Origin: Clostridiaceae bacterium
Lineage (GTDB): Bacteria > Bacillota > Clostridia > Oscillospirales > Acutalibacteraceae
Assembly (NCBI GenBank): GCA_016297555.1
Contig: JAEDGK010000089.1
Span: forward strand, 1-8,758
DNA: 8,758 nt
Direction: 5' to 3'
The notes under the pieces were generated by a model that saw only the letters and a program-made list of their open reading frames with translations, did not search any database and was not told the origin of the DNA. The translations under genes were made by a program, and so were the position numbers. Shown here piece by piece: positions 1 through 7,783 of the stretch (positions are counted from its first letter, which is position 1; each line of letters begins with the position of its first letter).

Positions 1-1
1 A

Positions 2-583
2 AAGCTTGTTGCCGTTTTGCCTAAAACGGATGACGGAGAATTTGACATTTCGCTGATTGAAGCAACCCTCGGGCGGATAAAAAACAAGCTTGTGTTTGAG
101 CAGATAGGCAAGGCTCTGCCTGCAGAAACCGCTAAGGTGCTTTCAAATTCAATCCGCTCAAGAATTGAGCTGTCGGATTTTTCCATTATATACAGAGCCA
201 AAAAATATTACGGCTTGTCCGAAAACTATATAAGAACAAATCTTATAGGCTATCGCAGCCTGCTTTCACAGAAAAATACCGAGGATATGATTGCCGCCAA
301 AACCGCGCAGGAAGTCCTTGAAATTTTCAAGCAGACGAGATATGCTCCGAAGATAAAGAAATTCGGAATTGACGACCCGGAGCTTTTCTGCAAAAAGGCG
401 GTACTTGACACCGAAATCAGATATATTCACTTTTCGGCGGATCCCGCCGTTGTGCTCGCTTCATATCTGCGGTATTTGCAGACGGAGCGCGAAAACATAA
501 CCAAAATAATTGAGGGCATTTCCTATGGAGTGCCTAAGGATGAAATTATGAAAAATCTGATTATCATTGAGAGAGGAGCGTGA
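2..583 (+). CDS. ntpC: V-type ATP synthase subunit C (AC39/d family), 5'-partial
   Basis: This is the C-terminal 193 residues of the V/A-type ATPase subunit that caps the c-ring and connects the central rotor stalk to the membrane rotor. The reading frame is open from the window edge (codons KLVAVLP...), so a TTG at 17 is an internal leucine codon and the real start lies upstream. Family members are about 330-350 residues, so roughly 40% is missing. The visible part is all-helical and ends in a typical AC39 tail (YGVPKDEIMKNLIIIERGA). Identification rests on this helical pattern plus its place directly before subunit I in an otherwise complete ATPase cluster. The stop codon is 4 bases before the subunit I start, which implies co-transcription and probably coupled translation. 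Confidence 0.88.
   Translation, partial: KLVAVLPKTDDGEFDISLIEATLGRIKNKLVFEQIGKALPAETAKVLSNSIRSRIELSDFSIIYRAKKYYGLSENYIRTNLIGYRSLLSQKNTEDMIAAKTAQEVLEIFKQTRYAPKIKKFGIDDPELFCKKAVLDTEIRYIHFSADPAVVLASYLRYLQTERENITKIIEGISYGVPKDEIMKNLIIIERGA
574..578 (+). promoter_or_regulatory. Ribosome binding site for subunit I
   Basis: AGGAG lies inside the last codons of the subunit C gene, 9 bases before the ATG at 588. It fixes that start and shows tight packing of the operon. Confidence 0.8.
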
Positions 584-587
584 ATAA

Positions 588-2501
588 ATGGCTGTTGAAA
601 AAATGAAGCTGCTGAGCATACTCGGACCTTATGACGATCTTGACCGCGTTATAGGCGTGTGCATTGACAGCGGGAGCTTTCAACCCGAAAACGCTTCGGG
701 CTTTATGGGCGACTCGGAAGGCTTTTCTTACATAAATGAGGAAAACCCCTATTCGTTCAGGCTGATGAAGATAAAAGAGATTTACTCCCACTTCGGCAAA
801 ACGCCCGGTTTTACGGCGGATTGCTCAGGCGTTGACCTTGATGAAGCAAACCGCCGCATTGACGCGCTTTATGAAACCATCAAAACCATTAAGGATCACG
901 ATTCGCTTGTTTCAACAAAGATAGGCGACCTTAAACGGGCGATAGAGCAGCTTTCTCACTTTGAGCATATGGATATAAATCTCGATGATGTTTTCAACTG
1001 CGATTATATCCGCGTGCGTTTCGGCAGACTGCCGTTTGACGGCTTTGAAAAGCTGAAAAAATACAATAAGGATATCAGCTCCATTTTCTACCCCGATTCG
1101 AGCGATGATGTGGGCTATTGGGGAATGTATGTAACGCCCATTGACAAGGCGGACGAGGCAGACAGAGTTTATGCCTCCCTTTTCTTTGAAAGGATGAGAT
1201 TGCCGAGCTATGGCGGCACTCCGCAGGCAACACTTGCTCATCTCAGGGAGGAGCTTAAAGACCTTGAAGAAAGCAAAAAAGAAATCGACGAAAGCGACGA
1301 TATATATTTTGATGAGCATACCGAGCTTTTCGGGCTTTACTATTCAAAGATAAAAGTTTTGCACGATTCATTCGAGGTTCGCAAATACGCCGCAAAATAT
1401 CACGGCAGCTTCTTCCTTGCAGGCTGGGTGCCCAAGAGTGCGGAAAAGGCTCTTGAAAAAGGTTTGCATAAAATCGACGGCGTTGAGGTTGAATCGGCAG
1501 AGCCGAAAGATGTTAAAAGGCTTACGCCGCCTACAAAGCTCAAAAATTCGATTTTGTCGCGCGCCTATACTTTCTTTACGGAAATTTACGGCGTTCCGTC
1601 ATATAACGAGGTTGACCCTACGGGGCTTATCGCCGTTGTTTACACCCTGCTTTACGGCATAATGTTTGCCGATCTCGGTCAGGGCTTTGTGCTTGCGATA
1701 GTCGGTTTTCTGATGTATAAGCTTAAAGGAATGAGGCTCGGAAAAATTCTTATTCCCTGCGGCATAAGCGGAATGATATTCGGCACGGCATTCGGCAGCG
1801 TTTTCGGCTATGAAAATCTGCTTGACCCGATGTTCCGTGCTCTCGGCTTTGAAGAAAAGCCGATTGAAATAATGTCCTCCGCGCTGATGTTTATTGTGGT
1901 ATCGATAGTGCTCGGCGTTGCGATAATCATAATATCAATGCTGTTCAATGTATTTTCAAGCATCAAAAAGCGGGATTTCGGCTCCGCAATATTCGGCCAT
2001 AACGGAATTTGCGGCATAGTTCTTTATTCCTCGCTGATTTTGCTGCTCATCAATATGTTTATGAAGCTCGGAATTAACACAAAGGCGCTTGCGACAGGCG
2101 GAATTCTTGTTCCGATTATTCTGATTTTCCTCAAAACGCCTCTCGGAGAGCTTGTATGCGGCAGAAAGCCGAAAATTGAAAGCATATCGGACTTTGTTAT
2201 TGAGAATTTCTTTGAGCTTTTTGAAGTTATTCTCAGCTATATGTCAAACACGCTCAGCTTCCTGCGTGTGGGCGCTTTCGTTCTGATACACGCCTGTATG
2301 ATGTCAACCTTTTCCGCGCTTGCGGGCATCACGGGCGGCGTTGCGGCGATTATCATAATGGCTTTCGGCAATGTGTTCGTCATTGCGCTTGAGGGCTTGC
2401 TCGTCGGTATTCAGGTGCTTCGTCTGAACTTCTATGAAATATTCAGCAGATTTTATGACGGCGACGGTATTCCGTTTAATCCCGTTAAAATCGAAGGCTG
2501 A
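588..2501 (+). CDS. ntpI: V-type ATP synthase subunit I (a-type stator subunit)
   Basis: Membrane stator subunit that forms the ion half-channels against the c-ring; 637 residues, near the usual 640-660. The N-terminal half (about 1-340) is cytosolic, with two coiled-coil stretches (roughly 85-125 and 215-245). The C-terminal half is hydrophobic with about seven or eight membrane helices, starting with the family motif around MFADLGQG (D362). Two key membrane arginines are visible: R560 in SFLRVGAF, with H568 eight residues on, and R612 in LRLNFYE, with E602 ten residues before. These match R735/H743 and E789/R799 of yeast Vph1, the residues that release ions from the rotor carboxylate. It sits between subunit C and subunit K. 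Nothing suggests truncation. The coupling ion (H+ or Na+) cannot be read from this gene. Confidence 0.96.
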   Translation: MAVEKMKLLSILGPYDDLDRVIGVCIDSGSFQPENASGFMGDSEGFSYINEENPYSFRLMKIKEIYSHFGKTPGFTADCSGVDLDEANRRIDALYETIKTIKDHDSLVSTKIGDLKRAIEQLSHFEHMDINLDDVFNCDYIRVRFGRLPFDGFEKLKKYNKDISSIFYPDSSDDVGYWGMYVTPIDKADEADRVYASLFFERMRLPSYGGTPQATLAHLREELKDLEESKKEIDESDDIYFDEHTELFGLYYSKIKVLHDSFEVRKYAAKYHGSFFLAGWVPKSAEKALEKGLHKIDGVEVESAEPKDVKRLTPPTKLKNSILSRAYTFFTEIYGVPSYNEVDPTGLIAVVYTLLYGIMFADLGQGFVLAIVGFLMYKLKGMRLGKILIPCGISGMIFGTAFGSVFGYENLLDPMFRALGFEEKPIEIMSSALMFIVVSIVLGVAIIIISMLFNVFSSIKKRDFGSAIFGHNGICGIVLYSSLILLLINMFMKLGINTKALATGGILVPIILIFLKTPLGELVCGRKPKIESISDFVIENFFELFEVILSYMSNTLSFLRVGAFVLIHACMMSTFSALAGITGGVAAIIIMAFGNVFVIALEGLLVGIQVLRLNFYEIFSRFYDGDGIPFNPVKIEG

Positions 2502-2521
2502 TAACACATACGATTTATAAA

Positions 2522-2527
2522 AAGGAG
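2522..2527 (+). promoter_or_regulatory. Ribosome binding site for subunit K
   Basis: AAGGAG sits 8 bases before the ATG at 2536. This is a strong site, fitting the need for many copies of the rotor subunit per complex. Confidence 0.8.
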
Positions 2528-2535
2528 AATTCATT

Positions 2536-3006
2536 ATGTCATCATTCACAATTGCTCTTTGCGTTATTCTTCCTATTCTTGCTCTTGTTGTTTCCGTTTG
2601 GGCTTCCATCAGATGTATGGATAAAACCCGCAGCGGCAAAAAAGCGTTTTTCAGACAGCTTCTTGTGCTTGCGGTTGCTCTGACCGTTTGCTTCTCCTGC
2701 ATGGGCGTTGCCTTTGCGGCAGATGACGCGGCCCCCGCCGAAGAAGCGGCAGTTACGGCTCAGGAAACCGAAAGCGACGGCGGCATTGCTCAGGGTCTGA
2801 GCTTTATCGGCGCGGCTCTTGCAATCGGTCTTGCGGCTATCGGCGCGGGCATTGCGCTGGCTTCCGGCGCTCCCGCCGCTATCGGCGCGGTTGCAGAGGA
2901 CCCCAAATCCTTCGGCAAGGCAATGATTTTCGTTGCTCTGGGCGAGGCGGTTGCCATTTACGGCTTCATTATCGCTTTCCTTATGATTCTTCCGACGCTT
3001 CAATAA
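2536..3006 (+). CDS. ntpK: V-type ATP synthase subunit K (rotor c subunit) with unusual N-terminal hairpin
   Basis: Ion-carrying subunit of the membrane rotor ring; 156 residues. The C-terminal part is a canonical c hairpin: glycine/alanine-rich helix about 86-110 (GLAAIGAGIALAS), polar cytosolic loop with EDPK at 121-124, and helix about 128-152 with the ion-binding carboxylate E137 in ALGEAVAIYGF. The N-terminal part does not look like a second c hairpin. It has helix about 5-23, a basic loop (KTRSGKK, 30-36), helix about 41-61 ending VAFAAD, then an acidic alanine-rich linker (63-81). VAFA/AD resembles a signal peptidase I site, so the mature subunit could be one 95-residue hairpin. Enterococcus hirae NtpK is also 156 residues but, from memory, is made of two homologous hairpins, so the equal length may be coincidental. 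Subunit F follows after 5 bases. Confidence 0.93.
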   Translation: MSSFTIALCVILPILALVVSVWASIRCMDKTRSGKKAFFRQLLVLAVALTVCFSCMGVAFAADDAAPAEEAAVTAQETESDGGIAQGLSFIGAALAIGLAAIGAGIALASGAPAAIGAVAEDPKSFGKAMIFVALGEAVAIYGFIIAFLMILPTLQ

Positions 3007-3011
3007 AAAAT

Positions 3012-3317
3012 ATGAAATTTATGCTTATTACAGACAGCCGGGATGCGCTCACGGGTATGCGCCTTGCAGGCATAGAGGGCGTTCTAGTTCACTCGGCGCA
3101 GGAGGCTGAGGCTGAAATTAAAAAATGCTCCGATGATGATAGCATCGGCGTTGTTCTTCTCACCGAGGGCGCCGCAAAGCTTTGCGCCGAAACGGTTGAC
3201 GCGATAAGGCTCGGCAGCAGCAGACCGCTTATCGTAACCGTTCCCGGCTCTGCGGACGAAAAGAGCGAGGACAATATTATGCGCTGTGTGCGCGAGGCAA
3301 TCGGAATAAAAATCTGA
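3012..3317 (+). CDS. ntpG: V-type ATP synthase subunit F (central stalk)
   Basis: Small central-stalk subunit (called F, or NtpG in Enterococcus; atpF in other nomenclature) that binds subunit D and rotates with it. At 101 residues it is family-sized. Visible family features are the N-terminal beta strand and turn MKFMLITDSRDALTGMRLAGI, the middle strand followed by TE (GVVLLTEGAAKL), and the C-terminal PLIVTVPG strand before a final helix; together these form a small Rossmann-like fold. The ATG is 5 bases after the subunit K stop. No Shine-Dalgarno match is seen in the 20 bases before it, so translation probably depends on ribosomes finishing subunit K. A second ATG at 3021 is possible but has no better site. 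Confidence 0.9.
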   Translation: MKFMLITDSRDALTGMRLAGIEGVLVHSAQEAEAEIKKCSDDDSIGVVLLTEGAAKLCAETVDAIRLGSSRPLIVTVPGSADEKSEDNIMRCVREAIGIKI

Positions 3318-3329
3318 GGCGGTGAAACC

Positions 3330-3926
3330 ATGATTCAGCAAAGCAAGATTAACAGCTTCATAAAATCCATAACAGACTCTGCCGCCGAGAAAAGAGCGGC
3401 GGTTGGAGAGGAAACTGAGCAGATTTTAAAGGCGGAGCGCGCCGCGATGGAGCAGAGCGCCGAAAAATCCGCAGACAGCTATGTCAGAACAAAGTCCGCT
3501 TCCATAAGGCTTGAAGCGGGGCGCAAAATTTCGGAGAGTGCCGCCGAGTGCAGAAAAGAGGTTTTTGCCCGCAGAAATGAAATAGCAAAAGCCACATTTT
3601 CAAAGGCGGCGGAAAAATTGCAAGCTTTTACTGCAGGCGCAGAATACGAAAAGTTTCTTTCGGAGAGCGCCGCAAGAGTTATTGAAGCCTTCGGCGGCGG
3701 CAGAGTTACGCTGCTGCTCAGACCCGAGGATATGGCTTTCGGAGAAAAGCTTTGTGCCGATTATCCCGACGCTTCGTTTTCCAAGGATTCAACAATAAAA
3801 ATCGGCGGCTTAAAGGGCATTAATTCGCTTGCCACCCTTTTGATTGACGACACGCTTGACAGCCGCCTTGAAAGCCAGAAGAAATGGTTTGAAGAAAATT
3901 CGGGTCTTTACATCAGCATGAGATAA
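3330..3926 (+). CDS. ntpE: V-type ATP synthase subunit E (peripheral stalk)
   Basis: Peripheral-stalk subunit that holds the catalytic head still against the membrane stator; 198 residues, the usual family length. Residues about 1-95 are a charged alanine/glutamate/lysine-rich helix suited to a coiled coil with a G/H-type partner. Residues about 100-198 form the globular head-binding domain with the family pattern IGGLKGINSLATLLIDDTL followed by SRLESQKKWF. The start follows a weak GAGG/GGTG site 6-10 bases upstream and lies 12 bases after the subunit F stop. The expected G/H partner gene is not found between the other genes and may lie upstream of the window. Confidence 0.93.
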   Translation: MIQQSKINSFIKSITDSAAEKRAAVGEETEQILKAERAAMEQSAEKSADSYVRTKSASIRLEAGRKISESAAECRKEVFARRNEIAKATFSKAAEKLQAFTAGAEYEKFLSESAARVIEAFGGGRVTLLLRPEDMAFGEKLCADYPDASFSKDSTIKIGGLKGINSLATLLIDDTLDSRLESQKKWFEENSGLYISMR

Positions 3927-3945
3927 TCCGCGAAAGGAACATATT

Positions 3946-5703
3946 ATGTCGAAAAATACGATTTTCGGAATAAACGGACCTGTTGTTACGGTTGCCGACA
4001 CAAAGGATTTTTCCATGCAGGAAATGGTTTATGTGGGCAATGAAAGGCTTGTCGGCGAGGTTATTTCCATTGACGACAGCCTGACGACCATTCAGGTCTA
4101 TGAGGTTACAACGGGGCTGACTCCCGGCGAGCCTGTTGAGGGCACGGGCAGTGCAATGTCCGTTACGCTCGGCCCCGGAATCATTAAAAATATATATGAC
4201 GGAATTCAAAGACCGTTAAGGGTGCTTGCCGATAAAAGCGGCTCTTTCATTGAGAGAGGCAGCTCCGCTCCGGGCATTGACGAGCATACGCTCTGGGATG
4301 TTACCGTCACGGTAAAGCCCGGTGATAAACTCGGAGGCGGCGATATTTACGCCACCTGCCCCGAAACGGAGTCGATAATTCATAAAGTAATGGTTCCGCC
4401 GAATATCAGCGGCACGGTTACCTTTGCCGCTTCCGACGGGCAATATACCGTTAACTCAAAAATACTTGAAATAACCGATGAATCCGGCAGAGTTCACGAG
4501 CTTACGCTTTGCCAGAAATGGCCGATAAGAACTCCGCGCCCGATTTCATCAAGGCTTCCCTGCACCGTTCCGCTCATAACGGGTCAGAGAGTTATTGACA
4601 CGCTTATGCCCATTGCAAAGGGCGGCACGGCGGCAATACCCGGCGGCTTCGGCACGGGCAAAACAATGACTCAGCATCAGCTTGCCAAGTGGTGCGACGC
4701 GGATATTATCGTTTATGTCGGCTGCGGCGAAAGAGGCAACGAGATGACGCAGGTGCTCGATGAATTCGGCGAGCTTATTGACCCGAGAACGGGCAGAAAG
4801 CTTACCGACAGAACCGTGCTCATCGCCAACACCTCAAATATGCCCGTTGCCGCAAGAGAGGCTTCAATTTACACGGGCATTACTCTTGCCGAGTATTACC
4901 GCGATATGGGCTACGCCGTTGCAATGATGGCAGACTCCACCTCCCGCTGGGCAGAGGCTTTGCGCGAAATTTCGGGCAGACTTGAAGAAATGCCCGCCGA
5001 GGAGGGCTTCCCCGCTTATCTTCCGTCAAGGCTTGCCGCGTTCTATGAAAGAGCGGGCAGAGTTAAAACCTTGAGCGGCAATGAAGGCTCGGTTACGGTT
5101 ATAGGCGCGGTTTCTCCCCAAGGCTCGGATTTCTCGGAGCCCGTTACGCAGAACACCAAGCGTTTCACAAGAGTTTTCTGGGCGCTCGATAAATCGCTTG
5201 CTTATGCAAGGCATTACCCCGCAATAAATTGGACGGACAGCTACAGCGAATATGACGGCGACCTTGCCGCTTATTATAATGAAAACATAAATCCGTCATT
5301 TATGGAATACCGCCGCAGTATGCTTTCCCTGCTTCACGAGGAGAGCAAGCTGATGGAGATAGTCAAGCTTATCGGCGCGGATGTTTTGCCCGATGACCAA
5401 AGGCTTGTTATCGATGTTGCAAGAGTTATCAGGGTCGGCTTCCTCCAGCAGAACGCCTACCACAAGGACGATACCTATGTGCCGCTTGAAAAGCAGTTTT
5501 TGATGATGAAAACCATTCTTCATCTTTACGAAAAAGGCAAAACGCTGATTGCGGCGGGCAAGCCCGTTTCGGGCATTTCAAAATCGGGCATTCTTGAGAA
5601 GCTTATCAAGATGAAATACGATATTCCCAACGATAAGCCCGAAATGTTTGACGAATACATTTCCGAGATAGACTCCGTTATCAATTCTCTGAACTTAAAG
5701 TAA
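3946..5703 (+). CDS. ntpA: V-type ATP synthase catalytic subunit A
   Basis: Catalytic nucleotide-binding subunit of the V1 head; hydrolyses or synthesises ATP at the A/B interface. 585 residues, close to the Enterococcus hirae subunit (about 593), with no intein. Order of parts: N-terminal beta barrel (about 1-75), the A-type-specific bulge domain (about 110-190), the P-loop GGFGTGKT at 233-240 (K239, T240), the catalytic glutamate E262 in GCGERGNE, the Walker B aspartate D330 in AVAMMADSTSRW, the ALREISGRLEEMPAEEGFPAYL block, and the alpha/beta ATPase signature PAINWTDSYS. The A-type P-loop usually reads GPFGSGKT or GPFGAGKT; here the second position is glycine. An AAAGGA site lies 7 bases before the ATG. 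The subunit B ribosome binding site overlaps this gene's stop codon. Confidence 0.97.
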   Translation: MSKNTIFGINGPVVTVADTKDFSMQEMVYVGNERLVGEVISIDDSLTTIQVYEVTTGLTPGEPVEGTGSAMSVTLGPGIIKNIYDGIQRPLRVLADKSGSFIERGSSAPGIDEHTLWDVTVTVKPGDKLGGGDIYATCPETESIIHKVMVPPNISGTVTFAASDGQYTVNSKILEITDESGRVHELTLCQKWPIRTPRPISSRLPCTVPLITGQRVIDTLMPIAKGGTAAIPGGFGTGKTMTQHQLAKWCDADIIVYVGCGERGNEMTQVLDEFGELIDPRTGRKLTDRTVLIANTSNMPVAAREASIYTGITLAEYYRDMGYAVAMMADSTSRWAEALREISGRLEEMPAEEGFPAYLPSRLAAFYERAGRVKTLSGNEGSVTVIGAVSPQGSDFSEPVTQNTKRFTRVFWALDKSLAYARHYPAINWTDSYSEYDGDLAAYYNENINPSFMEYRRSMLSLLHEESKLMEIVKLIGADVLPDDQRLVIDVARVIRVGFLQQNAYHKDDTYVPLEKQFLMMKTILHLYEKGKTLIAAGKPVSGISKSGILEKLIKMKYDIPNDKPEMFDEYISEIDSVINSLNLK

Positions 5704-5708
5704 AGGAG
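5702..5708 (+). promoter_or_regulatory. Ribosome binding site that fixes the subunit B start
   Basis: AAAGGAG overlaps the TAA of subunit A. It is 9 bases before the ATG at 5718 but directly abuts an in-frame TTG at 5709. Only the ATG has workable spacing. Confidence 0.85.
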
Positions 5709-5717
5709 TTGGCTCGC

Positions 5718-7109
5718 ATGATTAAAGAATATATTGGATTAAACGAAATTTCAGGCTCGCTTGCGGTGCTTGACGGCGTAAAAAATCCCGGTTATGAGGA
5801 AGTTGTTGAGTTTTCCGTTGCGGGCGGAGAAAAGCGCAAGGGAAGAATAATCCAAATCGACGGCGAAAGAGTTGTTGTTCAGGTTTTTGAGGGCACAAAG
5901 GGACTTTCGCTTAAAAACACCTCGGTTATTCCGACGGGCAGACCTATGGAGCTCAAGCTCTCCGAGGAAATTCTCGGCAGAGTTTTTGACGGCGCGGGCA
6001 GACCGATTGACGGTTTAGGTGAAATCTATCCCGAGTTTTCGAGGGATATCAACGGCTCGGCGATAAATCCCGTTTCAAGAATTTATCCGAGAAACTATAT
6101 TTCAACGGGAATTTCATCAATCGACGCACTTTCCACCCTCATCAGAGGGCAGAAGCTCCCGATTTTCTCGGGCTACGGAATGAAGCATAACGAGCTTGCC
6201 GTTCAGATAGTCCGCCAGGCAAAAATAACGGGAGCTTCAAGCGATAATTTTGCCGTTGTTTTTGCCGCAATGGGAGTTAAAAACGATGTTGCCGATTATT
6301 TCAGGCGTTCCTTTGAGGAATCAGGCGTCCTTTCAAGAGTTGTTATGTTTCTCAATCTTTCCGATGACCCGATTATCGAGAGAACGATAACCCCCCGCTG
6401 TGCTCTGACGGCGGCGGAATATCTTGCGTTTGACAAGGGTATGCACATACTCGTCGTTATGACGGATATGTCCGCTTACTGCGAGGCTCTGCGTGAATTC
6501 AGCTCGTCAAAGGGTGAAATTCCCGGCAGAAAGGGCTATCCCGGCTATCTTTATTCAGACCTTGCCTCGCTCTATGAAAGAGCGGGTATGATAAAGGGCA
6601 AGGAAGGCTCGGTTACTCAAATTCCCATTCTGACAATGCCCAATGACGATATAACCCACCCCGTGCCCGACCTTACGGGCTACATTACCGAGGGGCAGAT
6701 AGTTCTTGACCGCTCGCTTGACAGTGTGGGAATTTATCCGCCCGTGAGCATTCTTCCGAGCCTTTCAAGGCTTATGAAGGACGGCATCGGCGAGGGATTC
6801 ACAAGAGAGGATCACGCCGCGCTTGCCAATCAGCTTTTTTCGGCATATGCAAAGGTTCAGGACGCCGTTTCACTCGCTTCGGTAATAGGCGAGGACGAGC
6901 TTTCGGATATCGATAAAAAATATCTTGAATTCGGAAAGGCGTTTGAAAACCGATTTATAAAGCAGGGAGCCGCCGAAAACCGCTCGATTGAAGAAACTCT
7001 TGACCTCGGCTGGGAAATCCTGACTCTGCTGCCCGAAAGCGAGCTTGACAGAGTAAGCGCAGAACTCATTGAAAAATATTATAAGCCCGCTTTGAGCAGG
7101 CAAAAATGA
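5718..7109 (+). CDS. ntpB: V-type ATP synthase subunit B
   Basis: Non-catalytic partner of subunit A in the hexameric head; it supplies the arginine finger to the catalytic site. 463 residues from the ATG at 5718 (Enterococcus NtpB is about 458). An in-frame TTG at 5709 would add three residues but touches the ribosome binding site, so it was rejected. Where subunit A has its P-loop, this protein has SGYGMKHNE at 151-159, which lacks GKT, as is normal for B. Other family blocks are PRCALTAAEYLAF, GYPGYLYSDLASLYERAG and the signature region PPVSILPSLSRL, with the arginine finger R351 (R350 in E. hirae). The PROSITE-type signature usually has D or N at the fourth position; here it is S, a mild variation. 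Subunit D follows 32 bases later. Confidence 0.97.
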   Translation: MIKEYIGLNEISGSLAVLDGVKNPGYEEVVEFSVAGGEKRKGRIIQIDGERVVVQVFEGTKGLSLKNTSVIPTGRPMELKLSEEILGRVFDGAGRPIDGLGEIYPEFSRDINGSAINPVSRIYPRNYISTGISSIDALSTLIRGQKLPIFSGYGMKHNELAVQIVRQAKITGASSDNFAVVFAAMGVKNDVADYFRRSFEESGVLSRVVMFLNLSDDPIIERTITPRCALTAAEYLAFDKGMHILVVMTDMSAYCEALREFSSSKGEIPGRKGYPGYLYSDLASLYERAGMIKGKEGSVTQIPILTMPNDDITHPVPDLTGYITEGQIVLDRSLDSVGIYPPVSILPSLSRLMKDGIGEGFTREDHAALANQLFSAYAKVQDAVSLASVIGEDELSDIDKKYLEFGKAFENRFIKQGAAENRSIEETLDLGWEILTLLPESELDRVSAELIEKYYKPALSRQK

Positions 7110-7126
7110 AATCCGCTTTTTGCAAT

Positions 7127-7133
7127 AAGGGAG
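7127..7133 (+). promoter_or_regulatory. Ribosome binding site for subunit D
   Basis: AAGGGAG lies 8 bases before the ATG at 7142, within the 32-base gap after subunit B. Confidence 0.75.
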
Positions 7134-7141
7134 TGAAATAA

Positions 7142-7750
7142 ATGTCGGCTAAGGTTTCGCCCACAAAGGGAAATCTTATGAAAATTAAGAAATCGCTCGA
7201 GCTTGCCAAGGTCGGCTATGAGCTGCTTGACCGCAAGCGCAATATTCTTATCCGCGAAACCATGGGGCTTATCGACAGCGCGGCGGATATCCGCAAGCGT
7301 ATAAATGAAAGCTATCGCCTTGCTTATGAGGCTCTTGCAAAGGCGAATATGGGTCTGGGCGTTGTGGACGATTTTGCCGCCTGCGTGCCTGTTGAAAACG
7401 GGCTTTCACTTTCATCACGCAGCGTTATGGGCGTTGAAATACCGAAGGTCAGGCTTGAAGCGGAAAAGGCGGATAACTATTACGGATTCAGAAGAACCAC
7501 CGCAAAGCTTGACGAGGCTTATAAGCTTTTTAACGAAGCTAAGGTGTTGACCGCCGAGCTTGCCGAAACCGAAAACAGCGTTTACCGCCTTGCAACGGGC
7601 ATAAAAAAAGCCCAGAAGCGGGCAAATGCGCTGAAAAATATTGTTATTCCGCGCTTTGAGGAGCAGGTGAAAACGATTACCTCCGCCCTCGATGAAAAAG
7701 AGCGCGAAGAATTTTCACGCCTCAAGGTTATCAAAAGCTACATTGAATAA
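7142..7750 (+). CDS. ntpD: V-type ATP synthase subunit D (central rotor shaft)
   Basis: Central rotor shaft that turns inside the A3B3 head and passes torque to the c-ring through F and C. 202 residues, typical of the family (about 200-215). The N- and C-terminal thirds are long charged helices expected to pair as an antiparallel coiled coil: the family start PTKGNLMKIKKSLELAKVG near residue 7, and the end in the IPRFEEQVKTI region. The middle carries the conserved RSVMGVEIPKV turn near residues 93-103. It is the last ATPase gene in the window. No hairpin terminator follows it; the next 33 bases are AT-rich and lead into a new promoter. Confidence 0.95.
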   Translation: MSAKVSPTKGNLMKIKKSLELAKVGYELLDRKRNILIRETMGLIDSAADIRKRINESYRLAYEALAKANMGLGVVDDFAACVPVENGLSLSSRSVMGVEIPKVRLEAEKADNYYGFRRTTAKLDEAYKLFNEAKVLTAELAETENSVYRLATGIKKAQKRANALKNIVIPRFEEQVKTITSALDEKEREEFSRLKVIKSYIE

Positions 7751-7783
7751 ATTCTTCATTTATATAAAAATATTAATAAGCTG

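Noticed and set aside
1417..1662. Plus-strand frame inside subunit I
   Set aside because: Arg/Leu-rich out-of-frame translation of a well-conserved gene, with no start signal.
564..3341. Several minus-strand open frames of 70-150 codons opposite subunits I, K and F (for example 912-1319, 2304-2702, 2542-3003)
   Set aside because: They lie wholly opposite well-supported ATPase genes, lack ribosome binding sites and show compositionally biased, unfamily-like proteins; they are shadows.
7100..7123. Seven-base inverted repeat GCAAAAA/TTTTTGC overlapping the subunit B stop
   Set aside because: A weak AT-rich stem with a 10-base loop; not a convincing terminator, and the downstream gene clearly belongs to the same operon.
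7305..7550. Plus-strand frame inside subunit D
   Set aside because: Out-of-frame with the conserved D protein; no ribosome binding site and no recognisable motif.
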